Source: Candidatus Tectimicrobiota bacterium
GTDB lineage: Bacteria > UBA8248 > JACPRG01
NCBI GenBank assembly: GCA_016190025.1
Contig: JACPRG010000009.1
Span: 1 to 33,300, forward strand
Direction: 5' to 3'
DNA: 33,300 bases
Of the stretch, positions 16,337-24,170 are shown in pieces (positions within the stretch are counted from its first letter, which is position 1; every line of letters starts with the position of its first letter). A model generated the notes under the pieces. The model ran no database searches, was not told where the DNA came from, and saw nothing but the letters and a program-made list of their open reading frames with translations. The translations under genes were made by a program, and so were the position numbers.

Positions 16337-17101
16337 GTGGCCGAGCGCGGGACTCCGAAGAGAAGCCCCGATGCGGCTGATGGCGCGCCACGTCCGGGGC
16401 CGAGGCGGCCCAAGGTGCGTCCTCCCTCTTCTCCGGCGTCCCGACCGGCCTTTGGCGGGGACGAGCCCCCCGGCGGTCCGCCGCCGCGTCCACCCCGGGG
16501 CGCGCCCGCCTCCACGTCGCCACGGAGGCGTCGGACCTCCCGACGGGGCGCCCGCCCGAGGGCCCGGAGGTCTCGCGCCTTCCGGCTCTTCCGCTGGGTC
16601 GTCCTTTTGGTCATCCTCCTCTCCGCGGGCGCCGCAGCGAAACGGTATTTCTTCCCCGAGGCGACGGACGAGCCGGCCCCTTCCTTCCAGACCCGGACCG
16701 TGAGCGGGCAACCCATCTCCCTTTCCGACTTCATCGGGCGCCGGAAGGTGGCGCTGGTCTTTTACCGGGGGTCTTTCTCCTCCACCTCAACGGACTGGCT
16801 GCGGGACCTGCAGGAGAGCTATCCGCAGATCCGGGAGCTCGGAGCGGAATTGATCGCCGTCAGCACGGAGAGCCAGGGCACGGCATCGAGAACGTCCACC
16901 GAGTTGCGCCTGAGCTACCCGGTCGTCTCCGACATCAGGCTCACGAAGCGCTACGGCACTTACAATTCCGGGACCTTTCTGACCCAGCCGGCCGTCTTTC
17001 TGGTGGATAAGTCCGGCCGCATCCGCTGGAAGCACATCGGGCGGGGCCCGCTCGACCAACCCTCCGTCGCCCGGATCCTGTCCGAACTGCAAAAGTTCTG
17101 A
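16337..17101 (+). CDS. Membrane-anchored peroxiredoxin-fold protein without any cysteine
   Basis: A 254-residue protein. Residues 1-80 are rich in Pro and Arg and look disordered and cytoplasmic. One membrane segment follows (about 83-103, WVVLLVILLSAGAAA), then an AhpC/TSA-type domain facing outward: APSFQTRTVSGQPISLSDFIGRRKVALVFYRG, and later QPAVFLVDKSGRIRWKHIG. Where the family has W-C-P-x-C, this protein has F147-S148-S149-T150-S151, so both cysteines are serines, and no Cys occurs anywhere in the protein. Thiol peroxidase chemistry is therefore not possible; a binding or structural role is more likely. Start: GTG with GGGGGAGGA about seven bases upstream. It is a single gene with its own promoter. 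Confidence 0.85.
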   Translation: MAERGTPKRSPDAADGAPRPGPRRPKVRPPSSPASRPAFGGDEPPGGPPPRPPRGAPASTSPRRRRTSRRGARPRARRSRAFRLFRWVVLLVILLSAGAAAKRYFFPEATDEPAPSFQTRTVSGQPISLSDFIGRRKVALVFYRGSFSSTSTDWLRDLQESYPQIRELGAELIAVSTESQGTASRTSTELRLSYPVVSDIRLTKRYGTYNSGTFLTQPAVFLVDKSGRIRWKHIGRGPLDQPSVARILSELQKF

Positions 17102-17293
17102 GCCGCCGCCGCGCCGGGCGACGCCACAGCCGCCAAGTCAGTCAGGCCCTTCTTGAACTTCCAACGGGTCTCGCGCAGGTTGGGAATGATTGGCTCCGCC
17201 GGCAAGCGTTTTCCACTCATCCCTGACCCCCGTTTCCGTTCCTGGTCCGGCCGCAAGCCTATCGAAACCCGCCAGTTCCAAGCCGGACGGATC

Positions 17294-18382
17294 TCAGGGG
17301 GTCGGTTTCCGGAAAACCGGAAAGGTCAAGACGAACTCTGCGCCTTTTTCGGACTCGCTGAACACGTCCACGCGTCCACCCCAGTTTTCCATCAGCCGGT
17401 AGACCATCCACAGACCGAGCCCCGGACTCTCGGTTCCCTTCGTGGTGAAGAACGGAGTGAAGACCTTGGGGAGGTCCTCCCGCTTGATACCGCACCCCCG
17501 GTCCCGGAACGCGACCCGGACCGAGTTTCCGTCCTCGGTCAGGGCCGCGCCGACCTCGAGGACGGGACGCCCGGGTTGTCCCCGCATGGCTTCCCAGGCG
17601 TTTTGGCAAACCGCGCGGAAGACCTCTTGAACGTCCGGCGTGCCCCTGACCGGATGAAGAGGCTCATCCAGGGAGAAGCGAATTTCCACGTCCGGGAAGT
17701 GGTCGGGAAGGGACTGCAGAACGCCGGAAAGCTCAACGCGTCCGGGGATTTGCCGGGTCATCCAACGGGTGTGCTGTATCAATGCGCTCACCACATCCAC
17801 TGACCTGAGGATGGAGTCCTGCACGTCGTTCAGTTCGGCGAACAGTCGTTCGGGCGTCCAGGATTTCCCCTTCGCGATTTGCTCATGGAGGACCTCGACG
17901 AGCAGGAGCGTGTGATGCAGCCGGTTCATGAGGGTATCGGCCAATCCGCCGACCAAGTCCATCAGGGCTTCCTGTTTTTGCCGCTCCACCAAGACTTGTT
18001 GGGCTCTTCTCAGCTTGATCTGAAGCTGAATGCGCGCGTTGAGCTCGTCGAAATCGAACGGCTTGGTCAGATAGTCGTTGACCGTCAGCCCGAAGCTCTT
18101 GATTTTGCTTTCGGTCTCCCTCCGCGCGGAGAGGATGATGATGGGAATGTCCTGCGTGGACTGAAGGCTCCTGAGCTCGCGGGCGACCTCGAATCCGTCC
18201 TTCCCCGGCATGACGAGGTCCAACAGGATGCAATCCGGCGCTTGTTCGGCAACCAGACGAAAGGCTTCCTCCGCATCGCCGGCCACCAGGACCCGATACC
18301 CATAAGCCGGCAGGCACGCGGACAGGGCCGCCCGGATCAGCCCATCGTCATCGATGGCCAAGACGGTGTCCACGGGTCTCAA
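17294..18382 (-). CDS. Receiver domain fused to histidine-kinase ATPase domain, phospho-histidine missing
   Basis: A 362-residue hybrid signalling protein. Residues 1-125 are a CheY-like receiver with acidic pocket D11-D13, phospho-acceptor D55 (ILLDLVMPG) and Lys in YLTKPFDF. A coiled-coil linker leads to a kinase core; the position where related kinases read GxAHxxNN reads GGLADTLMNRL, so the His is D149. The HATPase domain (about 230-355) is intact: an N-box in AVCQNAWEAM, DRGCGIKREDLPKVFTPFFTT and GLGLWMVYRL. It may transfer phosphate through the separate Hpt protein encoded just upstream. The TTG start at 18382 has AGGAGG eight bases upstream; a GTG three codons later is a weaker choice. 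Confidence 0.88.
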   Translation of the reverse strand: MRPVDTVLAIDDDGLIRAALSACLPAYGYRVLVAGDAEEAFRLVAEQAPDCILLDLVMPGKDGFEVARELRSLQSTQDIPIIILSARRETESKIKSFGLTVNDYLTKPFDFDELNARIQLQIKLRRAQQVLVERQKQEALMDLVGGLADTLMNRLHHTLLLVEVLHEQIAKGKSWTPERLFAELNDVQDSILRSVDVVSALIQHTRWMTRQIPGRVELSGVLQSLPDHFPDVEIRFSLDEPLHPVRGTPDVQEVFRAVCQNAWEAMRGQPGRPVLEVGAALTEDGNSVRVAFRDRGCGIKREDLPKVFTPFFTTKGTESPGLGLWMVYRLMENWGGRVDVFSESEKGAEFVLTFPVFRKPTP

Positions 18383-18533
18383 CGCTCAAGCCTCCTCGCG
18401 GGCTGCGACTCGGGTGCGCCAGTCTGACTTCGGCCAATATGGCTTCGGGCGGGTCGGCCCCGGGCTTCAAGCCCGCGAAGCGGAGGAGGAAAACCCGTCC
18501 GGCAATCCCGCGGCGTCCAGACCGCCCGAAGGA

Positions 18534-18881
18534 TCAAGCCGAAGCCGCTTCGGCACGGATCCGCTCCAGGTCCTCAATCCATGAGGAAACATGAGCCAGG
18601 GCCTCGGGAGGCGTTCCGTCGGAGGACTCCAGGAGCTCAGTCAGGTACTCCTCGGCCTTCAGTCCCAGGTCAGAGACGGCGGGAACGCCGTAGACCGCGC
18701 CGCCTCCCGCCAGCTTGTGAAAGGTGTCGCGAAGCTCGCGGAGCGCCTCCTGATCCGCTCCCTGCTCCACGGACCGCAGGAGGTCCTTCAAACGCCCGAT
18801 GGTCTCCCGCAGGTGCTCCAGGTACTGTTTGCGGAGTTCACGCAGGGCCTTCTGGAACTCGTTGCGTTGGGATGCCGACAA
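18534..18881 (-). CDS. Stand-alone histidine phosphotransfer (Hpt) domain protein
   Basis: A 115-residue all-helical protein. The Hpt signature TFHKLAGGGAVYGVPAVSDLGLKAEEYL is present, with the phospho-acceptor His in HKLAGGG near residue 55. There is no membrane segment or second domain. It probably relays phosphate to or from the receiver/kinase protein 151 bases downstream on the same strand, which lacks its own histidine. I chose the TTG at 18881 because AGGAGG ends six bases before it; a TTG two codons earlier touches the ribosome site and is less likely. Confidence 0.82.
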   Translation of the reverse strand: MSASQRNEFQKALRELRKQYLEHLRETIGRLKDLLRSVEQGADQEALRELRDTFHKLAGGGAVYGVPAVSDLGLKAEEYLTELLESSDGTPPEALAHVSSWIEDLERIRAEAASA

Positions 18882-19513
18882 TTGCAACCTCCTCTTCCCG
18901 CAGGAGCGGTCGTCCCCTTCCGCATCTCCTCAACGTGAGTCCGCAACCTTCTCGCGGTCAGCTTTCGTTTATTCACCGCGGCGGCAAAAGTCACGGTCAT
19001 CGCGACATCTCAGTTCCCGCAACTTCGAATACAGGTTCCGCAATCTTCTGTCTTTGGCGCCCATGGTTGGGTTACCCTTTTTGATCTCTCGGCTTGAACA
19101 TAAACCCACTTCTTGCCACCCAGCCACAATGGTGGCGTTCAGGATATTGTCTATGCCGCGCTCAATCGCTCGCCGTAGCTCTTTCCTGCCGCTCACCTGC
19201 AAAAAAAATACCCGGTACGCCTTTGCTGAAGATAGGCAAACCTCTCCGAGTTCCAGCCCGAAAAGCAGCATGACCACAACCCATTAAAAATCAATCGATT
19301 ATCTCTCAACCACGAGCACATACCCCAACCGCTTGTTATGGGATCGGGCATCACCCACCTCAAGCCCCCGGCGCCACCCGGCTGCGAACAGAAAACAGAT
19401 TCGCTCGCCGGACGTTCTCTGTTACAATCACGCTTTCGCGGCCGGCTCAGCCGATCCAGCCGGCCCGCCGGTCCGCCGGGATCCGCGCTGCACATCCAAA
19501 TGGAGGCGAAACC
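18882..19513. other. 632-base non-coding, A/T-richer spacer between divergent genes
   Basis: The spacer is visibly less GC-rich than its neighbours, especially about 19000-19330, and holds an A8 run at 19201-19208. Open frames on the minus strand (best about 19277-18969, 102 codons) have no recognisable family, start signal or high-GC codon pattern. It may be decayed coding DNA or a regulatory spacer. No tRNA or known RNA was seen. Confidence 0.5.
19400..19428 (+). promoter_or_regulatory. Possible promoter of the glyoxalase II-like gene
   Basis: TTCGCT (19400-19405), 17 bases, TACAAT (19423-19428). The -10 is strong and the -35 weak. The start codon is 85 bases downstream of the -10. Confidence 0.38.
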
Positions 19514-20164
19514 TTGATCCTCGAGTGCCTGACGGTGGGCTTATTTCAGGAGAACTGCTACCTCTTGGGGGAGGAGGAATCCGGGGAGGCGATCCTGTTC
19601 GACCCGGGGGACGAGGCGGACCGGATCCTGGAGGCGGTCGCCCGGCACGGACTCGCCCTCACCCGGATCATTAACACCCACGGCCACATCGACCACGTGG
19701 GGGCTGTGGGACGCATCCAGCGGGAAACGGGCGCCGACTTCTACCTCCACGCCGCCGACCTGTTCCTGCTCGACCGGCTCGAAGAGTCCGCCGCGGCGCT
19801 CGGCATCGGCCCTTTCGAGCCTCCCCGCGCCACCCACCAGCCCAAGGACGGCGACGTCTTCCGGCTGGGAAGCATCTCCTTCCGGGCGGTCCACATGCCG
19901 GGGCATAGCCCGGGGAGCCTGGGCTACCTCTTCGCCGACCGGCTCATCGGCGGCGACGTCCTGTTCGCGGGCTCCATCGGGCGGACGGACCTGCCCGGCG
20001 CGGACTCCGAGACGCTGATGGAGACCCTGAAAACGAAGATCCTGACCCTGGACGACGCGCTCCTGGTCCATCCGGGCCACGGCCCGACGACGAGCATCCG
20101 GCGGGAACGCGCGACGAATCCCTTCCTGCTCGCCCTCGATCGGCGGCGCGGATCGCCCCTTTGA
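19514..20164 (+). CDS. Metallo-beta-lactamase-fold hydrolase, glyoxalase II-like
   Basis: A 216-residue single-domain hydrolase with an intact metal site: T55-H56-G57-H58-I59-D60-H61, then MPGHSPGSLGYLF, GGDVLFAGSIGRTDLPGAD and VHPGHGPTTSIRRERATNPFL. This matches the compact YcbL-type thioesterases of the glyoxalase II group, which hydrolyse thioesters such as S-lactoylglutathione. It lacks the longer C-terminal domain of classical GloB. It has no signal peptide and is cytoplasmic. Start: TTG at 19514 with TGGAGG seven bases upstream. It overlaps the next gene by four bases (TTGA), so the two are coupled. The substrate is not certain. Confidence 0.9.
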   Translation: MILECLTVGLFQENCYLLGEEESGEAILFDPGDEADRILEAVARHGLALTRIINTHGHIDHVGAVGRIQRETGADFYLHAADLFLLDRLEESAAALGIGPFEPPRATHQPKDGDVFRLGSISFRAVHMPGHSPGSLGYLFADRLIGGDVLFAGSIGRTDLPGADSETLMETLKTKILTLDDALLVHPGHGPTTSIRRERATNPFLLALDRRRGSPL

Positions 20165-21492
20165 CGGACTCCCCCCCGGCGGCGGCTCTCCGGAAAACCC
20201 CGCGCGGCGAAAGGCTCGCCCGCCCCTGGGTGGTCGTGGCCGGCGGCTTCCTGGCGCTTTTCTTCTCGGCGGGCATCTGGCACAGCTTCGGCGTCTTCTT
20301 CAAGCCCCTGCTGGCGGAATTCGGCCTGGCCCGGACGTCGCTCTCCCTGGTCACCTCCATCGCCATCGTCACCATCGCAGCGACGCAGCTCGTCGTCGGG
20401 CGGGTCATTCGAAGGTTCGGGGCCTCCCGCACCATCCGCGCCGGAATGACACTCATGGGGGCTGGGCTTCTTCTGAGCGGCTTCGCGCCCGGCGTGGCCG
20501 CCATTTCCATCACGTTCAGCCTCGTGATGGCCGCCGGGTATGGATTCTCCTCCCTGGCCGCCGTCGGCGACGCCGTCGCCCAGTGGTTCGACCGGCGCCG
20601 GGGAACGGCCATCGGGATCGCGTTCGCCGGGTTCAGCGCGGGGGAGCTCGTCCTGACCCCGCTCATCCAGCTCCTCATCCTGCGGTTTTCCTGGCGCGCG
20701 GCGTTCTGGATCCTGGGCGCGGGCCTCTGGGTCGCGGTTGTCCTCCTCCTGCTCCCACTTCTCCGGGACCGGCCGCAACAGATCGCGGGCGTCGGCGAAG
20801 CGGAATTCCCGGCCCCTCCAGGCGCCGGACCGGAAGACCTTCCCGCCTGTGCGTCGCACGCAGACAGATCGGAGCACGTCCCCCCGCGCGAAGCCCTGCG
20901 CACGCCGGCGTTCTGGCTCCTCTCGGCCACCTACTTCGCGTGCGGGTTCACGGACTTCCTGCTGTTCTTCCACTTCCCCATCTTCGCCATCGGCCTGGGC
21001 GTGCCCGACCAGACGGCCGCCAACATCCTGGGGGCGGCGGGCGGCGTCAGCATCGTGGGGACGGTCGTCTTCTCGGCGATCTCGGACCGCGCGGGCCGGC
21101 CGGTCCCCCTGGCGGTCGCGTACGCCGTCCGGGCGGCGGGATTTCTCCTCCTGACGTGGAGCCGGAGCATCGAGCCTCTCTACGCCTTCATGGGGTTCTA
21201 CGGCTTCGTCCTCTTCGCCTCGAACCCCATCACGTCCGCCGCGACGCGGGAGCTGTACGGGCCCCGGTCGTTCGGCACAGTCTACGGCTATCTGATCTTC
21301 GTGCACTACGTCGGCTCCTTCTTCGGGCCGCTGGCCGGCGGGATGGCCTATGACCGCTGGGGGAGATACGACGAGGCGTTCCTGGCCGGGGCCGCTCTGT
21401 TGGCCGGGGCGGCGGCCTGCGCCCTGGCGATCCGGGGGCGGAGCCGCATGGGCGGGAAAGCGAAGGTTGCGCCCGCGGGCGCGAGGACCTGA
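20161..21492 (+). CDS. MFS transporter, monocarboxylate/oxalate-formate-like
   Basis: A 443-residue major facilitator protein with about 12 membrane segments in two halves split by a hydrophilic loop near 215-240. The first segment WVVVAGGFLALFFSAGIWHSFGVFFKPLLAEF and the loop motifs GRVIRRFGASRTI and AISDRAGRPVPLAVAYAV are typical of MCT/OFA-type carriers for small carboxylates. The TTG start at 20161 overlaps the hydrolase TGA; no separate ribosome site stands out, which fits translational coupling, although a later start cannot be excluded. The substrate is unknown. Its position just upstream of the catabolic cluster makes export or import of an organic acid a reasonable guess. Confidence 0.88.
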   Translation: MTDSPPAAALRKTPRGERLARPWVVVAGGFLALFFSAGIWHSFGVFFKPLLAEFGLARTSLSLVTSIAIVTIAATQLVVGRVIRRFGASRTIRAGMTLMGAGLLLSGFAPGVAAISITFSLVMAAGYGFSSLAAVGDAVAQWFDRRRGTAIGIAFAGFSAGELVLTPLIQLLILRFSWRAAFWILGAGLWVAVVLLLLPLLRDRPQQIAGVGEAEFPAPPGAGPEDLPACASHADRSEHVPPREALRTPAFWLLSATYFACGFTDFLLFFHFPIFAIGLGVPDQTAANILGAAGGVSIVGTVVFSAISDRAGRPVPLAVAYAVRAAGFLLLTWSRSIEPLYAFMGFYGFVLFASNPITSAATRELYGPRSFGTVYGYLIFVHYVGSFFGPLAGGMAYDRWGRYDEAFLAGAALLAGAAACALAIRGRSRMGGKAKVAPAGART

Positions 21493-21586
21493 CCCGGGCG
21501 GGCTGATTTCCCAGGGGCCTGGGGCGGCGACCACCTGTCGGTTCGCCCCCCGCCGGACCCGCCGGGCGGCCCCGGACGCCCTTCCC

Positions 21587-21616
21587 TTGACCCGGCCTCC
21601 CTCTTTCGGATACCTT
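21587..21616 (+). promoter_or_regulatory. Possible promoter of the ThDP decarboxylase genes
   Basis: TTGACC (21587-21592), 18 bases, TACCTT (21611-21616). Good -35, weak -10. It lies about 107 bases upstream of the ATG at 21723. Confidence 0.35.
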
Positions 21617-21691
21617 CCTGGAGATCCTCAATGCATTGCGAGCAGGTCGAAGAACGCGGGTCCCGGCGACCGGCCGGATCCCCCGCATGTC

Positions 21692-21725
21692 GGTCGGAGT
21701 CAGTCACGGGTCGGAGTCAGTCATG
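21692..21725 (+). repeat. 17-base tandem duplication covering the ribosome site
   Basis: Positions 21692-21708 and 21709-21725 repeat with a single mismatch. Both carry GGAGTCAGTC; the first ends ACG, the second ATG, which is the start of the decarboxylase alpha gene. Confidence 0.85.
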
Positions 21726-22223
21726 CGCGCGGAATCCGTCAAGCTGGCCGTGGAGGCGCTCAAGGAAGCCGGGGTGAGCATCGCCGTGTACCTGCCGGAC
21801 TCCTACCTGAAGGAACTGTACGAGGCCGTGGTGAAGGACCCCGACATCCGCTCCGTGTGCGTCACCAACGAGGGAGAGGGCGTCGCCATCTGCGGGGGCG
21901 TTTTCGCCTCGGGCAAGCGGGCCGTCATGATCATGGAGAACTCCGGCATCCGCGTGGCGGCCGAGCCCCTGGCCCGGATGGGGCTGGGGCACGGCGTCCC
22001 GGTGGTCATGATCATGAGCTACCGGGGCGACATCGGGGAGAAGAACTGGTGGGGCGTCCCCCACGGAATCACGATGGAGCCCATCCTCCAGGCCCTGCGG
22101 ATCCCCTACCGGGTCGTGCGGAGGGACGGGGAGATCAAAGAAGCCATCCTCGACGCCTTCCATCACGCGTATTCCTCCTACTACCACACGGCCGTCGTCA
22201 TGGCGGGGAGCGTCGTGCGATGA
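21723..22223 (+). CDS. ThDP-dependent decarboxylase, alpha (PYR-domain) subunit, sulfopyruvate-decarboxylase-like
   Basis: A 166-residue protein matching the N-terminal (PYR) half of small two-subunit ThDP enzymes such as sulfopyruvate decarboxylase ComD. The activating Glu lies in VTNEGEGVAICGG; also seen are MIMENSGIRVAAEPLARM and VVMIMSYRGDIGEKNWWG. The cofactor-binding half is the next gene, overlapping by four bases (ATGA), so the two form one enzyme that decarboxylates a 2-oxo acid. The ATG at 21723 was chosen because GGAG lies six bases upstream, in the second copy of a 17-base duplication; an in-frame ATG at 21687 is possible. No coenzyme M or phosphonate genes are nearby, so the substrate is open. 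Confidence 0.85.
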   Translation: MRAESVKLAVEALKEAGVSIAVYLPDSYLKELYEAVVKDPDIRSVCVTNEGEGVAICGGVFASGKRAVMIMENSGIRVAAEPLARMGLGHGVPVVMIMSYRGDIGEKNWWGVPHGITMEPILQALRIPYRVVRRDGEIKEAILDAFHHAYSSYYHTAVVMAGSVVR

Positions 22224-22825
22224 AGCGATACGAGTGCATGAAGGTCCTCGCTCCGAAGCTGAAAGACGAGTTGCTCGTCCTTCCCCTGGGCGGGACCGTG
22301 GACGAATGGTACAACGCCGCTCCCCACATGAGGAGGCGGAGCTGGTTTCACCAGCACCTGGGCACCGTCTCCCCCGTGGCGTTCGGTCTCTCCATGGGCC
22401 TCCCCCACCGGAAGGTCATCGCCCTCGACACCGACGGCGGCCTGCTGCTCAACCTGGGGATCATCGCGACCCTGGGGAACGAGCGGCCCGAGAACCTGGC
22501 GGTCATCGTGTGGGACAACGAGTCCTACCTCTCCATCGGCGGCCCGCCGACCCACACCGCCGGGCGGACCGACCTGGCGGGGATCGCCCGCGCCTGCGGG
22601 ATCGACCGCGCGCGCACGGTGAGCGACCTGGAGGCCTTCGGCCGCGCCTGCGAGGAGGCCCTGCGCTCCGCCGGCCCCCATTTCATCGTGGCCAAGGTGG
22701 AGGCCGTGAGAGAGCCCGGCCTGGCCCGAAAGCACGCCGACGGCCGCGAGCACAAGTACCTCTTCGTCCGGCACATCGAGGAGAACGAGGGGATCACCAT
22801 CATGGGGCCGAGCGAACACAACTGA
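22220..22825 (+). CDS. ThDP-dependent decarboxylase, beta (PP-domain) subunit, sulfopyruvate-decarboxylase-like
   Basis: A 201-residue protein matching the ThDP pyrophosphate-binding subunit (ComE-like). Seen: HQHLGTVSPVAFGLSMGLP, the cofactor motif beginning ALDTDGGLLLNLG and ending at VIVWDNESY, and GGPPTHTAGRTDLAG. Note that the usual GDG start of the motif reads TDG. No ribosome site of its own is needed: the ATG overlaps the alpha gene's stop. The enzyme probably decarboxylates a 2-oxo acid made from the compound handled by the downstream genes; the alternative is a role unrelated to that pathway. Confidence 0.88.
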   Translation: MKRYECMKVLAPKLKDELLVLPLGGTVDEWYNAAPHMRRRSWFHQHLGTVSPVAFGLSMGLPHRKVIALDTDGGLLLNLGIIATLGNERPENLAVIVWDNESYLSIGGPPTHTAGRTDLAGIARACGIDRARTVSDLEAFGRACEEALRSAGPHFIVAKVEAVREPGLARKHADGREHKYLFVRHIEENEGITIMGPSEHN

Positions 22826-22856
22826 AGGCGCGGCCCCCGATGCGGGCGAATCCGGC

Positions 22857-22886
22857 TTGTCTCCCGGACCGGACTCGGTCTACAAT
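22857..22886 (+). promoter_or_regulatory. Possible promoter of the RidA gene
   Basis: TTGTCT (22857-22862), 18 bases, TACAAT (22881-22886). Good -10. It lies in the 221-base gap after the ThDP genes and leaves a leader of about 150 bases before the RidA start. Confidence 0.4.
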
Positions 22887-23046
22887 TGCACCGGAGTCAA
22901 GTTTCTTGCGAAAAATGCAATTCGGGTCCGCCGGGGTCCAAAACGGCTCAGCCTCACGGCGAACGTTGAACCATGAATCCCCGGGACCGTCCCGGTGAGG
23001 GCCGGGACGGCCGTCTGAGCCCTTTTTCACAGAGGAGGAGTCGCAA

Positions 23047-23427
23047 ATGCCCTGGGAAGCCGTCAAGTCCGACAAACTCCCCGGCCACATCACGTGGATG
23101 ACCCCCGCGGCCAAGGTGGGAAACCTCCTGTTCACCGGGGGCCAGGTGCCCCGCCACCCCAAGACCCTGGAGATCCCCAAGGACTTCGAGGGCCAGGTCC
23201 GCCAGTGCATGGAGAACTTGAAAACCGTGGTGGAGGCCGCGGGAGGAAGCATGAAGGACTTCATCCGCTTCACCGTCTACCTGACCGACATGAAGAACTG
23301 GGAGGCCATGAACAAGGTCTACCGGCGGTACATCAACGAGGCCAAGCCCCCCGCGCGCCTGTGCGTCCAGGCGGGCCTCAACGTCCAGTACCAGGTCGAG
23401 ATCGACGGAATCGCCGTCATCGACTGA
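23047..23427 (+). CDS. RidA/YjgF family enamine-imine deaminase
   Basis: A 126-residue protein of the RidA family, normally a trimer that hydrolyses reactive enamine/imine intermediates to keto acids and ammonia. Seen: NLLFTGGQVPRHP, GQVRQCMENLKTVVEAAG, FTVYLTDMKNWEAMNKVY, then R104 in KPPARLCVQAG and E118 in QVEIDGIAV, which match the active-site Arg and Glu of E. coli RidA. It is therefore predicted to be active. Ribosome site AGGAGGAG lies six bases before the ATG. It lies alone between promoter-like signals, just ahead of the molybdenum hydroxylase genes; this suggests a nitrogen-containing intermediate in the pathway, though some family members act on other substrates. Confidence 0.92.
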   Translation: MPWEAVKSDKLPGHITWMTPAAKVGNLLFTGGQVPRHPKTLEIPKDFEGQVRQCMENLKTVVEAAGGSMKDFIRFTVYLTDMKNWEAMNKVYRRYINEAKPPARLCVQAGLNVQYQVEIDGIAVID

Positions 23428-23501
23428 AACGGAGGGAGACGGCCGATCTCCTGACGCGCCTCCCTTCTCCGCTCCGGCGAGGGCGGGCTTGAGGAAGGCT
23501 T

Positions 23502-23529
23502 TTGAGCCCGGGGTGTCTTCCAATAAAAT
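23502..23529 (+). promoter_or_regulatory. Sigma-70-type promoter of the molybdenum hydroxylase/UbiD operon
   Basis: TTGAGC (23502-23507), 16 bases, TAAAAT (23524-23529), about 69 bases ahead of the first gene's GTG. Both hexamers are good matches. Confidence 0.5.
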
Positions 23530-23597
23530 GTTGACGATACCGGCTCGCTGACCCGCACCGTCTCACAGGCGAGGCGAAAACCATCTGGAGGGTTTCC

Positions 23598-24170
23598 GTG
23601 GATCTCCGCTTCACGCTGAACGGCAAGCCCACCCGGGTTCAGGTCCCCCCCTACCGGACGCTCCTCTGCGTGCTGCGCGAAGACCTGGGCCTCACCGGCA
23701 CCAAGGACGGGTGCGCCATCGGCGAGTGCGGGTCGTGCACGGTGCTGATCGACGGGGAGCCCGTCTTCGCTTGCCTCGAGCTGGCGCCCAGGGTCTCGGG
23801 GCGTTCGGTGTGGACCGTCGAGGGACTCTCGGCGGGAGAGGGGGCGCGCGGGAGTCTTCATCCCATCCAGGAGGCGCTGGTGGAGACGGGGGCCGTCCAG
23901 TGCGGCTTCTGCATCCCCGCCGTCACTTTGACCGCGCTGGCCCTCCTCCAGTCCCGCCCCCAGCCGACCCGGACGGAGGTGCAGGAGGCCCTTTCGGGCA
24001 TCCTCTGCCGGTGCACCGGCTATAACCCCATCCTCTCCGCCGTCCTCCTGGCGGCCGATCGGATGAGGTCGCGCGCTTCCAAGAGTTCCAACGGCGCGCA
24101 GGGCCGAGGCCCCTTCCACTCAAACGGGCGCGAAGGGGCGAAAGGCGCGGAGCGGGGACCCCTGGCATGA
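23598..24170 (+). CDS. Molybdenum hydroxylase small subunit, two [2Fe-2S] clusters (CoxS-like)
   Basis: A 190-residue iron-sulfur subunit of the xanthine dehydrogenase family. The plant-ferredoxin-type cluster uses C39, C44, C47 (CAIGECGSC) and C59; the second cluster uses C102, C105 (QCGFC) and C137, C139 (CRCTGY). All eight Cys are present. It passes electrons from the molybdenum centre to the FAD subunit. The last ~35 residues are a low-complexity tail beyond the family's usual end. Start: GTG at 23598 with TGGAGGG five bases upstream. It is the first gene of a four-gene run joined by 4-base overlaps. Confidence 0.95.
   Translation: MDLRFTLNGKPTRVQVPPYRTLLCVLREDLGLTGTKDGCAIGECGSCTVLIDGEPVFACLELAPRVSGRSVWTVEGLSAGEGARGSLHPIQEALVETGAVQCGFCIPAVTLTALALLQSRPQPTRTEVQEALSGILCRCTGYNPILSAVLLAADRMRSRASKSSNGAQGRGPFHSNGREGAKGAERGPLA

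Noticed and set aside
16960..17256. 98-codon minus-strand frame with a reasonable-looking start (MSGKRLPAEPIIPN) near 17220
   Set aside because: Two thirds of it is antisense to the well-supported peroxiredoxin-fold gene and it matches no known family; it may be a gene fragment at most.
18460..18480. Short palindrome between the kinase and Hpt genes as a terminator
   Set aside because: The stem is about five bases and no T run follows on the minus strand; the two genes are more likely co-transcribed.
18969..19277. 102-codon minus-strand frame upstream of the Hpt gene
   Set aside because: No recognisable family, weak start, composition unlike real genes here; recorded as part of the spacer.
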